Positions 23,162 through 30,439 of a stretch of DNA of 39,607 nucleotides are shown piece by piece. The DNA lies in the IMG/VR virus record IMGVR_UViG_3300049432_000198, positions 1-39,607 of that record. The stretch is one strand, 5' to 3'. Positions within the stretch are counted from its first letter, which is position 1. Each line of letters begins with the position of its first letter. Source of the stretch: a virus. Under the pieces are notes generated by a model. It was not told the DNA's origin and did no database searches. It saw only the letters and a program-made list of their open reading frames with translations. Both the position numbers and the translations under genes were made by a program.

Positions 23162-23921
23162 CCGCCCCGTCTTCGGCGTCGCCGGCGAGTCGACCGGCTA
23201 TCTCTTCGCCCCCGGTGACGGCCGCGAGCTCGTCGGCTTCGGAAGCTACGAGTTCAGCGTCCGGATCATGGACCGGAAGCTCGCCAACGACGTCATCCTC
23301 GCGAACCACTACAGCGGCACCTACTACCGCGGCACGACGACGCACCTGGGCGTCTTCATGGGCGACCGGCTCGTCGGCGTGATCCAGTACGGCTATGCCC
23401 TCAACCCGGCCCGGGCGGGCAGCGTCGTCACCGGCACGGCCATGAACGAATATCTCGAGCTGAACCGAATGTGGCTCTCCGACGAGGCCCCGCGCAATTC
23501 CGAGAGCCGCGCCCTGGCCGCCTCGATCCGGCTGATCCGGCGGCTGCGGCCCGCGGTGAAGTGGATTCAATCCTTCGCCGACGAGCGCTGCGGCCTCAAC
23601 GGGACCGTCTACCAGGCCGCCGGCTTCACCTATCACGGCGAGCACAAGACCACCTTCCTCGAACTCGACGGCGAGTTCTTCCACCCTCTGCTGCTGACGA
23701 AGACGGCCGGCCACCATCAGCCGAAGCCGCAGCGGCTTCTCGCTGGCCTCGATCGTGTTCAGCGCCATACCTATCGGCAGTTTAGGTACCTGAGATTCCT
23801 GCAAAATCGGTTTGCCAAACACTGCCGGCATCCGGTAAGACCCTTCCCGAAACCCGACTATGCGGCCTGTCCAGTGGACGAGCGGGGCACCACCCCGTGC
23901 GAGCAAGGCGCAACCCCTTGA
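23121..23921 (+). CDS. mom: Mom-like DNA adenine modification protein
   Basis: The 266-aa product matches phage Mu Mom, a GNAT-like enzyme known to convert adenine in DNA to N6-carbamoylmethyladenine, which blocks many restriction enzymes. Visible conserved blocks: YEFSVRIMDRKLANDVILAN, NHYSGTYYRG then THLGVFMGDRLVGVIQYGYA, EYLELNRMWLSDEAPRNSES, WIQSFADERCGLNGTVYQAA and FTYHGEHKTTFLELDGEF. All lie within residues 30-195. The last 65 residues (YRQFRYLRFLQNRFAKH and a Cys-containing tail) are variable in the family. GTG start with a good Shine-Dalgarno eight bases upstream; overlaps com. A strong hairpin follows. It probably protects phage DNA during infection of restricting hosts. Confidence 0.92.
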   Translation: MDLETANSRLVDFDRPVFGVAGESTGYLFAPGDGRELVGFGSYEFSVRIMDRKLANDVILANHYSGTYYRGTTTHLGVFMGDRLVGVIQYGYALNPARAGSVVTGTAMNEYLELNRMWLSDEAPRNSESRALAASIRLIRRLRPAVKWIQSFADERCGLNGTVYQAAGFTYHGEHKTTFLELDGEFFHPLLLTKTAGHHQPKPQRLLAGLDRVQRHTYRQFRYLRFLQNRFAKHCRHPVRPFPKPDYAACPVDERGTTPCEQGATP

Positions 23922-23952
23922 GGCCGCTCCACTCCTAACCAGCCCCCGGGGA

Positions 23953-23983
23953 CCGGCAGCAGCGGATAGTCCGCTGCCGCCGG
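23953..23983 (+). terminator. Hairpin after mom
   Basis: A long stem CCGGC-GCAGCGGA paired with TCCGCTGC-GCCGG, with a single A/C mismatch and a TAG loop. No T-run follows, as is common in GC-rich genomes. It separates the com-mom unit from the next dyad 24 bp downstream. Confidence 0.6.
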
Positions 23984-24006
23984 CCCAACCCGGTTCATGG
24001 CGCCCG

Positions 24007-24034
24007 CTGTTGTAGGAGCGGGCCGCTACAACAG
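24007..24034 (+). promoter_or_regulatory. Late dyad 4 (before second fibre cluster)
   Basis: Arms CTGTTGTAG and CTACAACAG with spacer GAGCGGGCCG. The centre is 56.5 bp upstream of the ATG at 24077. It directly follows the post-mom hairpin, so a new transcription unit probably begins here. Confidence 0.75.
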
Positions 24035-24076
24035 CGGGGCCGCGCCTCGGTCCGCCCTGTCCGCCAGAACGGCGAC

Positions 24077-24613
24077 ATGCTGAATTTTCGGCCAGGTGAG
24101 AGCCCAAGCTGGCAAATCTACGTCTTCGATGACGCCGATGAAGCGCGTCGCGAGGACTGCACCGGCGCCGCGCTCGACATCGATGCGACAAACCTCGGCT
24201 TCACCCCTGCGCTCGCCTGGTCCGATCGCGCCGCCGGCGCGGCCGTGCTCTCAATGACGACGCAGCAGACGGCCACCGTGCCGCCGCGGCGCAGCTTCTG
24301 GATCAGGCTTCGCCTGCAGCTGCCCGGAGGGGAGGTGGCCGTCACGGCCGACATTCCAATCCTCAGCTGGCGGGGATCGAGCGACACGACAATCGTCCGC
24401 CTGCCCGACGCCCACAACATGCTCCACCTCACGCCAGCGGAAGAGTCTGCCGTCGGCGGCGGGCCGAAGGTGGCGATTCGCTTCGGCCGCCTTGGCGCCC
24501 GCGGGCTTCCCGGTCCGGCCGGCGGCGTGGGCCCGGCCGGCCCCCAAGGCGACCCTGCCACCAACGAAGATCCGGGCGACCTGACGCTAATCTTCGACAA
24601 CCAGTTGATCTGA
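24077..24613 (+). CDS. Phage structural protein with short collagen-like tail
   Basis: A 178-aa protein starting MLNFRPGESPSWQIYVFDDA. The first 130 residues look like a beta-rich fibre or baseplate adaptor (FWIRLRLQLPGGEVAVTADI). Near the C-terminus is a short run GLPGPAGGVGPAGPQGDP of collagen-like triplets. It is the first gene of a second fibre cluster and may link that fibre to the tail. No obvious ribosome-binding site precedes it. The family is not recognised. Confidence 0.6.
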   Translation: MLNFRPGESPSWQIYVFDDADEARREDCTGAALDIDATNLGFTPALAWSDRAAGAAVLSMTTQQTATVPPRRSFWIRLRLQLPGGEVAVTADIPILSWRGSSDTTIVRLPDAHNMLHLTPAEESAVGGGPKVAIRFGRLGARGLPGPAGGVGPAGPQGDPATNEDPGDLTLIFDNQLI

Positions 24614-24623
24614 AGGAACCAAT

Positions 24624-25157
24624 ATGAGCACCCTCGCGACACGCCTGCAGGACTTCGCCACCCGCGTCGCTTCGCAGTGCAAAACGATCCTCACCCTGAT
24701 CAACGGCAACGCGGCCGACCTGTCCGCCCTCACTACGACGGCGAAGGGCAACCTGGTTGCCGCGCTCAACGAGGTGAAGGGTCTGGTCGACGCGGCCGCG
24801 ACCTCTGCTGCGGCGAAGGCGGCCATCGATGACGCCCTCGGGACGTCGACTTCGAAAACCTATTCGATCGACAAGATCCGCGACGTCGTGACGACCGCGA
24901 TCGCCGCGATCACCAACGGCGCGCCGGCGGCAATGGACCAACTCAACGAGCTGGCGGCCGCCCTGGGCAACGACGCGAATTTCGCGGCGAGCATAGCGAC
25001 CGCGCTGGCCGCCCGCGTTCGCACCGATACCGCCACTCAGGGCCTCACCACCCAGCAGAAGGCGAACGCCCGCACCAACATCGACGCCTACGGACCGGCC
25101 GAGCTCGGCAATCCCGACACCGACCTGGTCGCCGCCTTCACGGCCGGCCTCGTCTAA
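24624..25157 (+). CDS. Tail fibre-like helical protein
   Basis: A 177-aa protein, Ala-rich and mostly helical. Segments such as DQLNELAAALGNDANFAASI followed by ATALAARVRTDTATQGLT are common in phage fibre shafts and stalk connectors. The start is preceded by GAAGGAACCAAT. It lies between two structural genes with short gaps, so it probably belongs to the same fibre complex. Confidence 0.65.
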   Translation: MSTLATRLQDFATRVASQCKTILTLINGNAADLSALTTTAKGNLVAALNEVKGLVDAAATSAAAKAAIDDALGTSTSKTYSIDKIRDVVTTAIAAITNGAPAAMDQLNELAAALGNDANFAASIATALAARVRTDTATQGLTTQQKANARTNIDAYGPAELGNPDTDLVAAFTAGLV

Positions 25158-25160
25158 GCC

Positions 25161-26375
25161 ATGCCCTCGCTCGCCGTCCACCTTGCTGCCCTAGCTTCGC
25201 GGATAGCCGCGGAATTTAACGCCGTGCGCGGCGAGCTCGCCGGCGCCGGCGGCGGCGGATCTGTGCAGCTCACCCGGGCAGCGTTCGACTTGCTCGCCGG
25301 CAAGGCCGGCCTGGTGGCCGGGACGTCCTACGTTATTACAGACCAGGACGCGCTCTTCGTCGCGTTGAGCTCGACCGCCTATCTCGTAGCCACGACGGCG
25401 AAGATCTACGCGCCAATCAACCTGCTGGAGAACGGCCTCCTCGAAGAGGGCGGCCCCCCGCCGGTGATCACCGAGGGCGGTGGCACGGCGACCCTCGTTT
25501 TCGACCAGGCCGCGCAGAAGCTGAGGTTCACCGGAGGGACCGGCGGCACCGGATGCAAAGCGAGCTGGACGATCGCCGGCCTCGAGCCGGGGTTTTACAC
25601 TCTGAAATACGAGTTGAGTGAGCAGGGCGGCGCCTGCCGGCCGAAGTTCTCCCTGGGCGGCATGCTATTCGACCAACTAGGGCAGACCAACGGCGAGCGT
25701 AGCGCGACGCTTGAGACCTTGGCGGCCAGCGAAGACTTCGAGGTCACCTTCACGCCGGACAGCCCGGCGGTCCGCAAGGCGGCGATCGGGAAGCTGAGGC
25801 TCTATCGGAAGACGGTTGAGCTGACCCTCGACAGCAATATCGTTTCGGAGGACGTCCCGGTCGGGACGATCGTCGGGACGCTGCAGGGCCGAATCCCGGG
25901 ATCAACCCTCACCCTCACTGACAGCGCCGAGGGTCGCTTCGTCCTCGACGGCCTCAACATCGTTACCGCGCTGCCGCTCGATTATGAGCAGTGGCCGGGC
26001 CACGTTCTCCAAGTCACCGAGCTCGCCCCCGGCGCCGAAGGGTCGCCCCGGACTTCCGACGTGAGCGTCGGCGTGACCAATGTCGCCAACCTTCAGGTCC
26101 TTTGGGTAGACGATCCGAATATCTGGCCTGGGACGCTCTCCCTCGAATGGGCGGGCCAGCTTATGAACATGACCCCCGGCTCGGTACTCACGCTGATGGA
26201 CGACGCCGGCGGCCGCTTCATCCTCGACGGGAGCATCCTTCGCAACGTCGTGGATATGGACGACGAAAACGGCACTCAATTCTATCCGGTGATCCGCGAG
26301 ACCGTGCTGGTCGGCGTCGAGGACTCCCCGAAGGACACCCCGGTCACAATCATTGTCACCAACCAGGCCACCTAG
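25161..26375 (+). CDS. Putative fibre/adhesin with cadherin-like repeats
   Basis: A 404-aa protein. Residues about 1-20 continue the style of the preceding gene (MPSLAVHLAALASRIAAEFN). A central beta domain (about 85-210) contains FTGGTGGTGCKASWTIAGLE and FYTLKYELSEQGGACRPKF. The C-terminal 190 residues hold two related units with VGTIVGTLQGRIPGSTLTLT and AEGRFVLDG-x-N, then GSVLTLMDDAGGRFILDGSI, which resemble cadherin-like beta-sandwich repeats. It is a likely second receptor-binding or stalk protein. Confidence 0.65.
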   Translation: MPSLAVHLAALASRIAAEFNAVRGELAGAGGGGSVQLTRAAFDLLAGKAGLVAGTSYVITDQDALFVALSSTAYLVATTAKIYAPINLLENGLLEEGGPPPVITEGGGTATLVFDQAAQKLRFTGGTGGTGCKASWTIAGLEPGFYTLKYELSEQGGACRPKFSLGGMLFDQLGQTNGERSATLETLAASEDFEVTFTPDSPAVRKAAIGKLRLYRKTVELTLDSNIVSEDVPVGTIVGTLQGRIPGSTLTLTDSAEGRFVLDGLNIVTALPLDYEQWPGHVLQVTELAPGAEGSPRTSDVSVGVTNVANLQVLWVDDPNIWPGTLSLEWAGQLMNMTPGSVLTLMDDAGGRFILDGSILRNVVDMDDENGTQFYPVIRETVLVGVEDSPKDTPVTIIVTNQAT

Positions 26376-26408
26376 GAACCGAGCGCAGGCGCCGCTACTT
26401 TGACCGTT

Positions 26409-27020
26409 ATGCGAATAGCGATCTGCACTGCGACCCGGGGCTTCCCAAGGTGGCGCCATGTCCTCGCCCGCGACGGGCTGATCATGCACACGCTGCAGGC
26501 GAAGGTCATGGACGCCGGCCGGCCGGTCCAGGTCGAGCTAAAATCGATTATGGCCGAGTCGGCCCGCGTCGATGATCTCCGCACGGCCCTGGTAGGCGAA
26601 GCCTTGAGCTTCGAGGCCGATCACATCCTCTGGCTGGACGACGATCAGACCTTCCCGCCGGACACCCTCTTTCGCCTGCTGAAGCACCGCCTCCCGATGG
26701 TCGGTTGCAACCCCCGCATGCGTACCTCGCCCGACGTCCCGATCGGCGCCGCGTACAACTTGATCGCCGGCGAGCGCCGCCGGCTGCAGCCGAAGTCGGA
26801 AGGGCTAGAGGAAGTCGAATATCTCGGCCTCGGAGTCACCCTCACCTCGATCGAGATCTTCCGGCAAATCCCGCAGCCTTGGTTCGTCATGGGCCCCCAA
26901 GGCGAAGACGGCCACCTGTGCGAGCTCCTCCGAGCCCGCGGGATCAGCCCGATTGTCGATCACGGGCTATCGCTGGAGGTCGGCCACCTTGCCGAGGTCG
27001 ACCTCAAGTGGAGCCTCTGA
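26409..27020 (+). CDS. Glycosyltransferase-like protein (GT-A fold)
   Basis: A 203-aa protein opening MRIAICTATRGFPRWRHVLA. The sequence DHILWLDDDQTFPPDTLFRL (around residues 71-90) carries an Asp-rich metal-binding motif like the DxD of GT-A glycosyltransferases. MVGCNPRMRTSPDVP and VEYLGLGVTLTSIEIFRQIP follow. The protein is short for a full GT2 enzyme, with no membrane segment. It ends the second fibre cluster, so its target may be fibre protein or DNA, but nothing in the sequence fixes the substrate. TTG at 26400 is an alternative start. Confidence 0.65.
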   Translation: MRIAICTATRGFPRWRHVLARDGLIMHTLQAKVMDAGRPVQVELKSIMAESARVDDLRTALVGEALSFEADHILWLDDDQTFPPDTLFRLLKHRLPMVGCNPRMRTSPDVPIGAAYNLIAGERRRLQPKSEGLEEVEYLGLGVTLTSIEIFRQIPQPWFVMGPQGEDGHLCELLRARGISPIVDHGLSLEVGHLAEVDLKWSL

Positions 27021-27034
27021 GGGAGCGGCCGCCG

Positions 27035-27062
27035 CTGTTGTAGGAGCGCGCCGCTACAACAA
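27035..27062 (+). promoter_or_regulatory. Late dyad 5 (before V)
   Basis: Arms CTGTTGTAG and CTACAACAA (one end mismatch) around GAGCGCGCCG. The centre is 58.5 bp upstream of the V start at 27107. It begins 14 bp after the stop of the glycosyltransferase-like gene, with no hairpin between. Confidence 0.72.
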
Positions 27063-27106
27063 CGCCCCCGCGCACCGGCGCCGCTGATGCCGCACGATGG
27101 GCGGCA

Positions 27107-27679
27107 ATGACGAGAAGCCGCGACAATGCCGTCCCGATCGGGGAGTTGATCCGCTTCGGCCAAGTGGCCGAGGTGGACGGCGGCCGCGTCGTGGTCGAGT
27201 CCGGCGACGTCCGGACCGATCGAATCCGATGGGTTGAGCGCCGCGCCGGCGAGACCCGCACCTATTCCCCCCACAGCGTCGGCGAGCAGGTCCTCCTCCT
27301 CTGCCCGGATGGCGACATCGAGGGCGCCGTCGCGATCGGCGGAATCGCCTGCGACGACTTCCCCCTACCCGGCGACGGCAAGCGCGAGCTCGTCCAGTTC
27401 AAGGATGGCGCGGTCCTCGCCTACGACCCGGAAACCCACACGCTCGACGCGATTCTGCCCGACGGCGCCACGGCCTCGATCGTCGCCACCGGCGGCCTGA
27501 CGATCGACGCCAGCGAGGGCGGCCTTCGGATCAAGGGCTCCGTCGAGATCGAGGGCGACGTCCATCTTACCGGCACCGCGAAGGCCGACGTCGACGTCAT
27601 CGGCGCCGGCAAGAGCCTGAAGAGCCACAAGCACCTCGGCGTCACCGCCGGGGGCGGCGTCTCCGGAGTGCCGCAATGA
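27107..27679 (+). CDS. V: Baseplate spike protein (P2 gpV-like)
   Basis: A 190-aa protein forming the trimeric cell-puncturing spike. The N-terminal OB-fold part is IGELIRFGQVAEVDGGRVVV, RWVERRAGETRTYSPHSVGE and QVLLLCPDGDIEGAVAIGGI. The C-terminal beta-helix runs through ASIVATGGLTIDASEGGLRI and VEIEGDVHLTGTAKADVDVI. The HKH pair (His174, His176 in SLKSHKHLGV) matches the iron-binding HxH tip known in P2 gpV and phi92. Start overlaps no other gene; its stop overlaps the next ATG. Confidence 0.95.
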   Translation: MTRSRDNAVPIGELIRFGQVAEVDGGRVVVESGDVRTDRIRWVERRAGETRTYSPHSVGEQVLLLCPDGDIEGAVAIGGIACDDFPLPGDGKRELVQFKDGAVLAYDPETHTLDAILPDGATASIVATGGLTIDASEGGLRIKGSVEIEGDVHLTGTAKADVDVIGAGKSLKSHKHLGVTAGGGVSGVPQ

Positions 27680-27861
27680 AGGCTCCCTTCTACGCCTTGG
27701 CCGTCCTGGTCCTGATTGTGGCCGTCATGGTCGCCACCGCCCTCAGCCTGTTCTTCCTCGGCTGCTCGGCCGCTTTCGACCGCCTGGCCGATTTCTGGAT
27801 CGGGGGGCAGCGGGCGCTGATCGACACGATCGGGACCCTCCGCCGGGAAGGGCTGCGCTGA
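27676..27861 (+). CDS. Small membrane protein between V and W
   Basis: A 61-aa protein with one strong hydrophobic segment (residues about 5-30, FYALAVLVLIVAVMVATALS then LFFLGCSAAF). Its ATG overlaps the V stop and its TGA overlaps the W start, so translation is coupled. P2 has no gene here. Function unknown. Confidence 0.65.
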   Translation: MKAPFYALAVLVLIVAVMVATALSLFFLGCSAAFDRLADFWIGGQRALIDTIGTLRREGLR

Positions 27862-28226
27862 TGCTCGGTATGAACGCCAGCACCGGCGCCGCGATCGAGG
27901 GCGAGGACCACCTCGCCCAGTCGGTCGGCGACATCCTTTCGACGCCGATCGCGACGCGCATCATGCGACGCGACTACGGCTCCCTGCTCTTCGAGCTGGT
28001 CGACGCGCCGACGACGCCGTCGACCCTTCAGCAAGTTTACGCTGCCGTCGCCCTGGCTTTGCATCGTTGGGAGCCGCGATTGCGGCTCACCCGCGTAGCC
28101 GTCGCCCTTGGGGCAACGCCGAGCGAGGTCGAGATCGGGATCGAAGGCTACCGAACCGACCAGCCCGGCCCGAACAGCTTCGCCCGCCTCACCGTCCCCC
28201 TGCGCCTCTCGGCGCTGCCTGCCTAA
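27861..28226 (+). CDS. W: Baseplate wedge protein (P2 gpW / T4 gp25-like)
   Basis: A 121-aa protein of the gpW/gp25 family, which initiates sheath assembly at the baseplate. It shows HLAQSVGDILSTPIATRIMR and RDYGSLLFELVDAP, with the conserved R-x-YGS element, then QQVYAAVALALHRWEPRLRL. Its position after V matches P2. Confidence 0.94.
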   Translation: MLGMNASTGAAIEGEDHLAQSVGDILSTPIATRIMRRDYGSLLFELVDAPTTPSTLQQVYAAVALALHRWEPRLRLTRVAVALGATPSEVEIGIEGYRTDQPGPNSFARLTVPLRLSALPA

Positions 28227-28244
28227 CCGAAGGAGCCCCCGCCC

Positions 28245-29411
28245 ATGCCGTTTTTCCACGGGATCAAGGTCAACGAGCCGACCGACGGCGCCCGCCCGAT
28301 TCTCGACGTTGCGATGGCCGTCATCGGCCTCGTCGCAACGGCGCCCGACGCCGACGATGAAACTTTCCCGCTCAATGAGCCGGTCCTTTTCACCGACGTC
28401 CGTCGCGCCCTCGGCAAGGCCGGCGAGGAAGGCACTCTCGCGGCCGCCCTGCAGGACATCTCCAACCAGTGCAGCCCGGTCCTCATCATCGTTCGTGTCG
28501 CCCCGGGCCTCGCCAGCGGCGACGACACCGCCCAGGAGGCGACGGACGCCAACGTGATCGGCGGCTACACTGGCGGCCGCTACACCGGCCTCCAGGCCCT
28601 ACTCACAGCCGAGGCGAAGACGGGCGTTCGTCCGCGGATCCTCGGTTGCCCGGGCCTCGACAGCCAGGCCGTGGCGCTGGCGCTGGAGATTGTCGCCAAG
28701 AAGCTTCGCGGCTTCACCTACACCAGCTGCGACCTGGCCGACGACGTTCCCGAGGCGGTCCTCTATCGCGCGCAGTTCGCCGCGCGCGAGCACATGCTCA
28801 TCTGGCCGAACTTCTCCGCCGGCTTCAGCGGACGCGCGATCGCCATCGCTCTCGGCACCCGCGCACGCATCGACCAGGAGATCGGCTGGCATAAATCGAT
28901 CTCGAACGTCGCCGTCGCCGGCGTCGCCGGCATGACGCACGATGTCACGTTTGACCTGGTGGGCGACGCGCATGACGCGGCGATCCTCAACCAGGCCCCG
29001 GTGACGACGATAGTCCGCACCGGTGCCGGCTACCGCTTCTGGGGCAACCGTACGACTTCGGACGATCAGCTGTTCGCGTTCGAGCCGGCGGTCCGCACCT
29101 CGCAGTTTTTGCAGGACACGATCGCGCAGGGCCTGCTCTGGGCCGTCGATCGCCCGCTGACGCGCCACCTCGTCACGGACATTCTGGAATCGACCAACGG
29201 CAAGTTCCGCGCCCTCTCCCGGCCGGGCCCGGGCCAGCGTCTCATCGGCGCCTCGGCCTGGTTCGATCCGGTTCAGAACCCGCCGGAGGAGCTGGCGGCC
29301 GGCAAGCTGGTCATCGACTACGATTACACGCCGGCGGCTCCCGCGGAGGGCATCACCCTCAACCAGCGGAAGTCCGACCGCTTCTATGCCGATCTGACGA
29401 AGAGCGTCTGA
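28245..29411 (+). CDS. FI: Contractile tail sheath (P2 gpFI-like)
   Basis: A 388-aa sheath subunit, close to P2 FI in length. Key parts are the start MPFFHGIKVNEPTDGARPI, VAMAVIGLVATAPDADDETF, ARPILGCPGLDSQ-like segment (VRPRILGCPGLDSQ), RGFTYTSCDLADDVPEAVLY, and the C-terminal GYRFWGNRTTSDDQLFAFEP with WAVDRPLTRHLVTDI. Contraction drives the tube through the envelope. A GAAGGAGCC ribosome-binding sequence precedes the ATG. Confidence 0.96.
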   Translation: MPFFHGIKVNEPTDGARPILDVAMAVIGLVATAPDADDETFPLNEPVLFTDVRRALGKAGEEGTLAAALQDISNQCSPVLIIVRVAPGLASGDDTAQEATDANVIGGYTGGRYTGLQALLTAEAKTGVRPRILGCPGLDSQAVALALEIVAKKLRGFTYTSCDLADDVPEAVLYRAQFAAREHMLIWPNFSAGFSGRAIAIALGTRARIDQEIGWHKSISNVAVAGVAGMTHDVTFDLVGDAHDAAILNQAPVTTIVRTGAGYRFWGNRTTSDDQLFAFEPAVRTSQFLQDTIAQGLLWAVDRPLTRHLVTDILESTNGKFRALSRPGPGQRLIGASAWFDPVQNPPEELAAGKLVIDYDYTPAAPAEGITLNQRKSDRFYADLTKSV

Positions 29412-29453
29412 CGGCCCTAGCCCCACCTCCATTCGATTAATCAGGAGCCCCCG

Positions 29454-30059
29454 ATGCTTGCCAAGACCCTGAAGAACCACCTCCTGTTCGGCGACGGCGA
29501 GTCCTACGTCGGCCAGTCGAAGACCGTCACCCTCCCGAATCTGGAGCGCACTATGGAGGCTTGGCGCGGAGGCGGCATGGACGGCTCCGTCATGGTCGAC
29601 ATGGGCCAGGAGCCCCTCACGATGGAGGCGACCTACGGCGGCCTCATGCGGCCGATCCTGCGCCAGTACGGCATGGTTTCGGTCGACGGCGTCCAGCTTC
29701 GCTTCGTCGGCGCCTACCAGGGCGACGATACCGGCGGCGTCGACGCGAGCGAACTCGTCGTTCGCGGCCGCCATCAGTCGATCGAGCATGGCGACGCGGA
29801 ATCCGGCAAGCAGACCGAGTTCAAGGTTAAGTCGGCCCTCACCTATCTCAAATGGTCGATCAACGGGACGACCGAGATCGAGATCGACCTGCTCGGCTTC
29901 ATCTTCACCGTCGGCGGCGTTGACCGCTTGGCCGAGCAGCGCCGCGCCCTGGGCATGGACGCCGGAGATTTGTCCGGCCCGATCGGCCTGCCCTCCATCC
30001 GCATTCCGACCCTCAACGGGATCCTCGGCGGCAGCGGCGGCCTCGGCGGCCTCTTCTAG
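29454..30059 (+). CDS. FII: Tail tube protein (P2 gpFII-like)
   Basis: A 201-aa protein of the P2 FII tube family, somewhat longer than P2's because of a Gly-rich C-terminus (TLNGILGGSGGLGGLF). Conserved parts are NHLLFGDGESYVGQSKTVTL, ERTMEAWRGGGMDGSV, LTMEATYGGLMRPILRQYG, and YLKWSINGTTEIEIDLLGF. The ATG follows CAGGAGCCCCCG. It lies directly after the sheath gene as in P2. Confidence 0.95.
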   Translation: MLAKTLKNHLLFGDGESYVGQSKTVTLPNLERTMEAWRGGGMDGSVMVDMGQEPLTMEATYGGLMRPILRQYGMVSVDGVQLRFVGAYQGDDTGGVDASELVVRGRHQSIEHGDAESGKQTEFKVKSALTYLKWSINGTTEIEIDLLGFIFTVGGVDRLAEQRRALGMDAGDLSGPIGLPSIRIPTLNGILGGSGGLGGLF

Positions 30060-30118
30060 GGCGACGGGGCCATCCGCGCCCCCGCTCCCTCCCAACCACC
30101 TGAAAGGGGTTTCCCAAA

Positions 30119-30439
30119 GTGACTGACCAGAAGAAAGCAATCTCCGACGTCGTGACGCTCGAGGAGCCGATCGTCCGCGGCGAGGGCGACAAGGCCCAGA
30201 CGATCGAGACGCTTCAGCTGCGCCGCCCGAACAGCGGCGAGCTGCGCGGGCTCAACCTCCACGACGTGCTGAAGCTCGACGTCGACACCCTGCACGAGCT
30301 GCTCCCCCGAATCACGGTCCCTCCGATCACGAAGGCCGAGGCGCAGCGCCTCGACCCGGCGGACCTCGTCTCGGTCTCGGCCGAGGTTGCGGGTTTTTTC
30401 GTGCCGAGGGGGATGATGCCGGCATACCCGGCTCAGTAG
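30119..30439 (+). CDS. E: Tail assembly protein E (P2 gpE-like)
   Basis: A 106-aa protein starting with GTG (MTDQKKAISDVVTLEEPIVR). It has the usual family organisation: LRRPNSGELRGLNLHDVLKL, then TLHELLPRITVPPITKAEAQ, RLDPADLVSVSAEVAGFFV. It is a tail assembly chaperone that helps load the tape measure. A slippery sequence near its end allows the E-E' fusion. Confidence 0.9.
   Translation: MTDQKKAISDVVTLEEPIVRGEGDKAQTIETLQLRRPNSGELRGLNLHDVLKLDVDTLHELLPRITVPPITKAEAQRLDPADLVSVSAEVAGFFVPRGMMPAYPAQ

Noticed and set aside
28599-30140. Open frame of 513 codons on the minus strand opposite sheath and tube genes
   Set aside because: A shadow of the clear FI and FII genes, with no recognisable domain and no ribosome-binding site.
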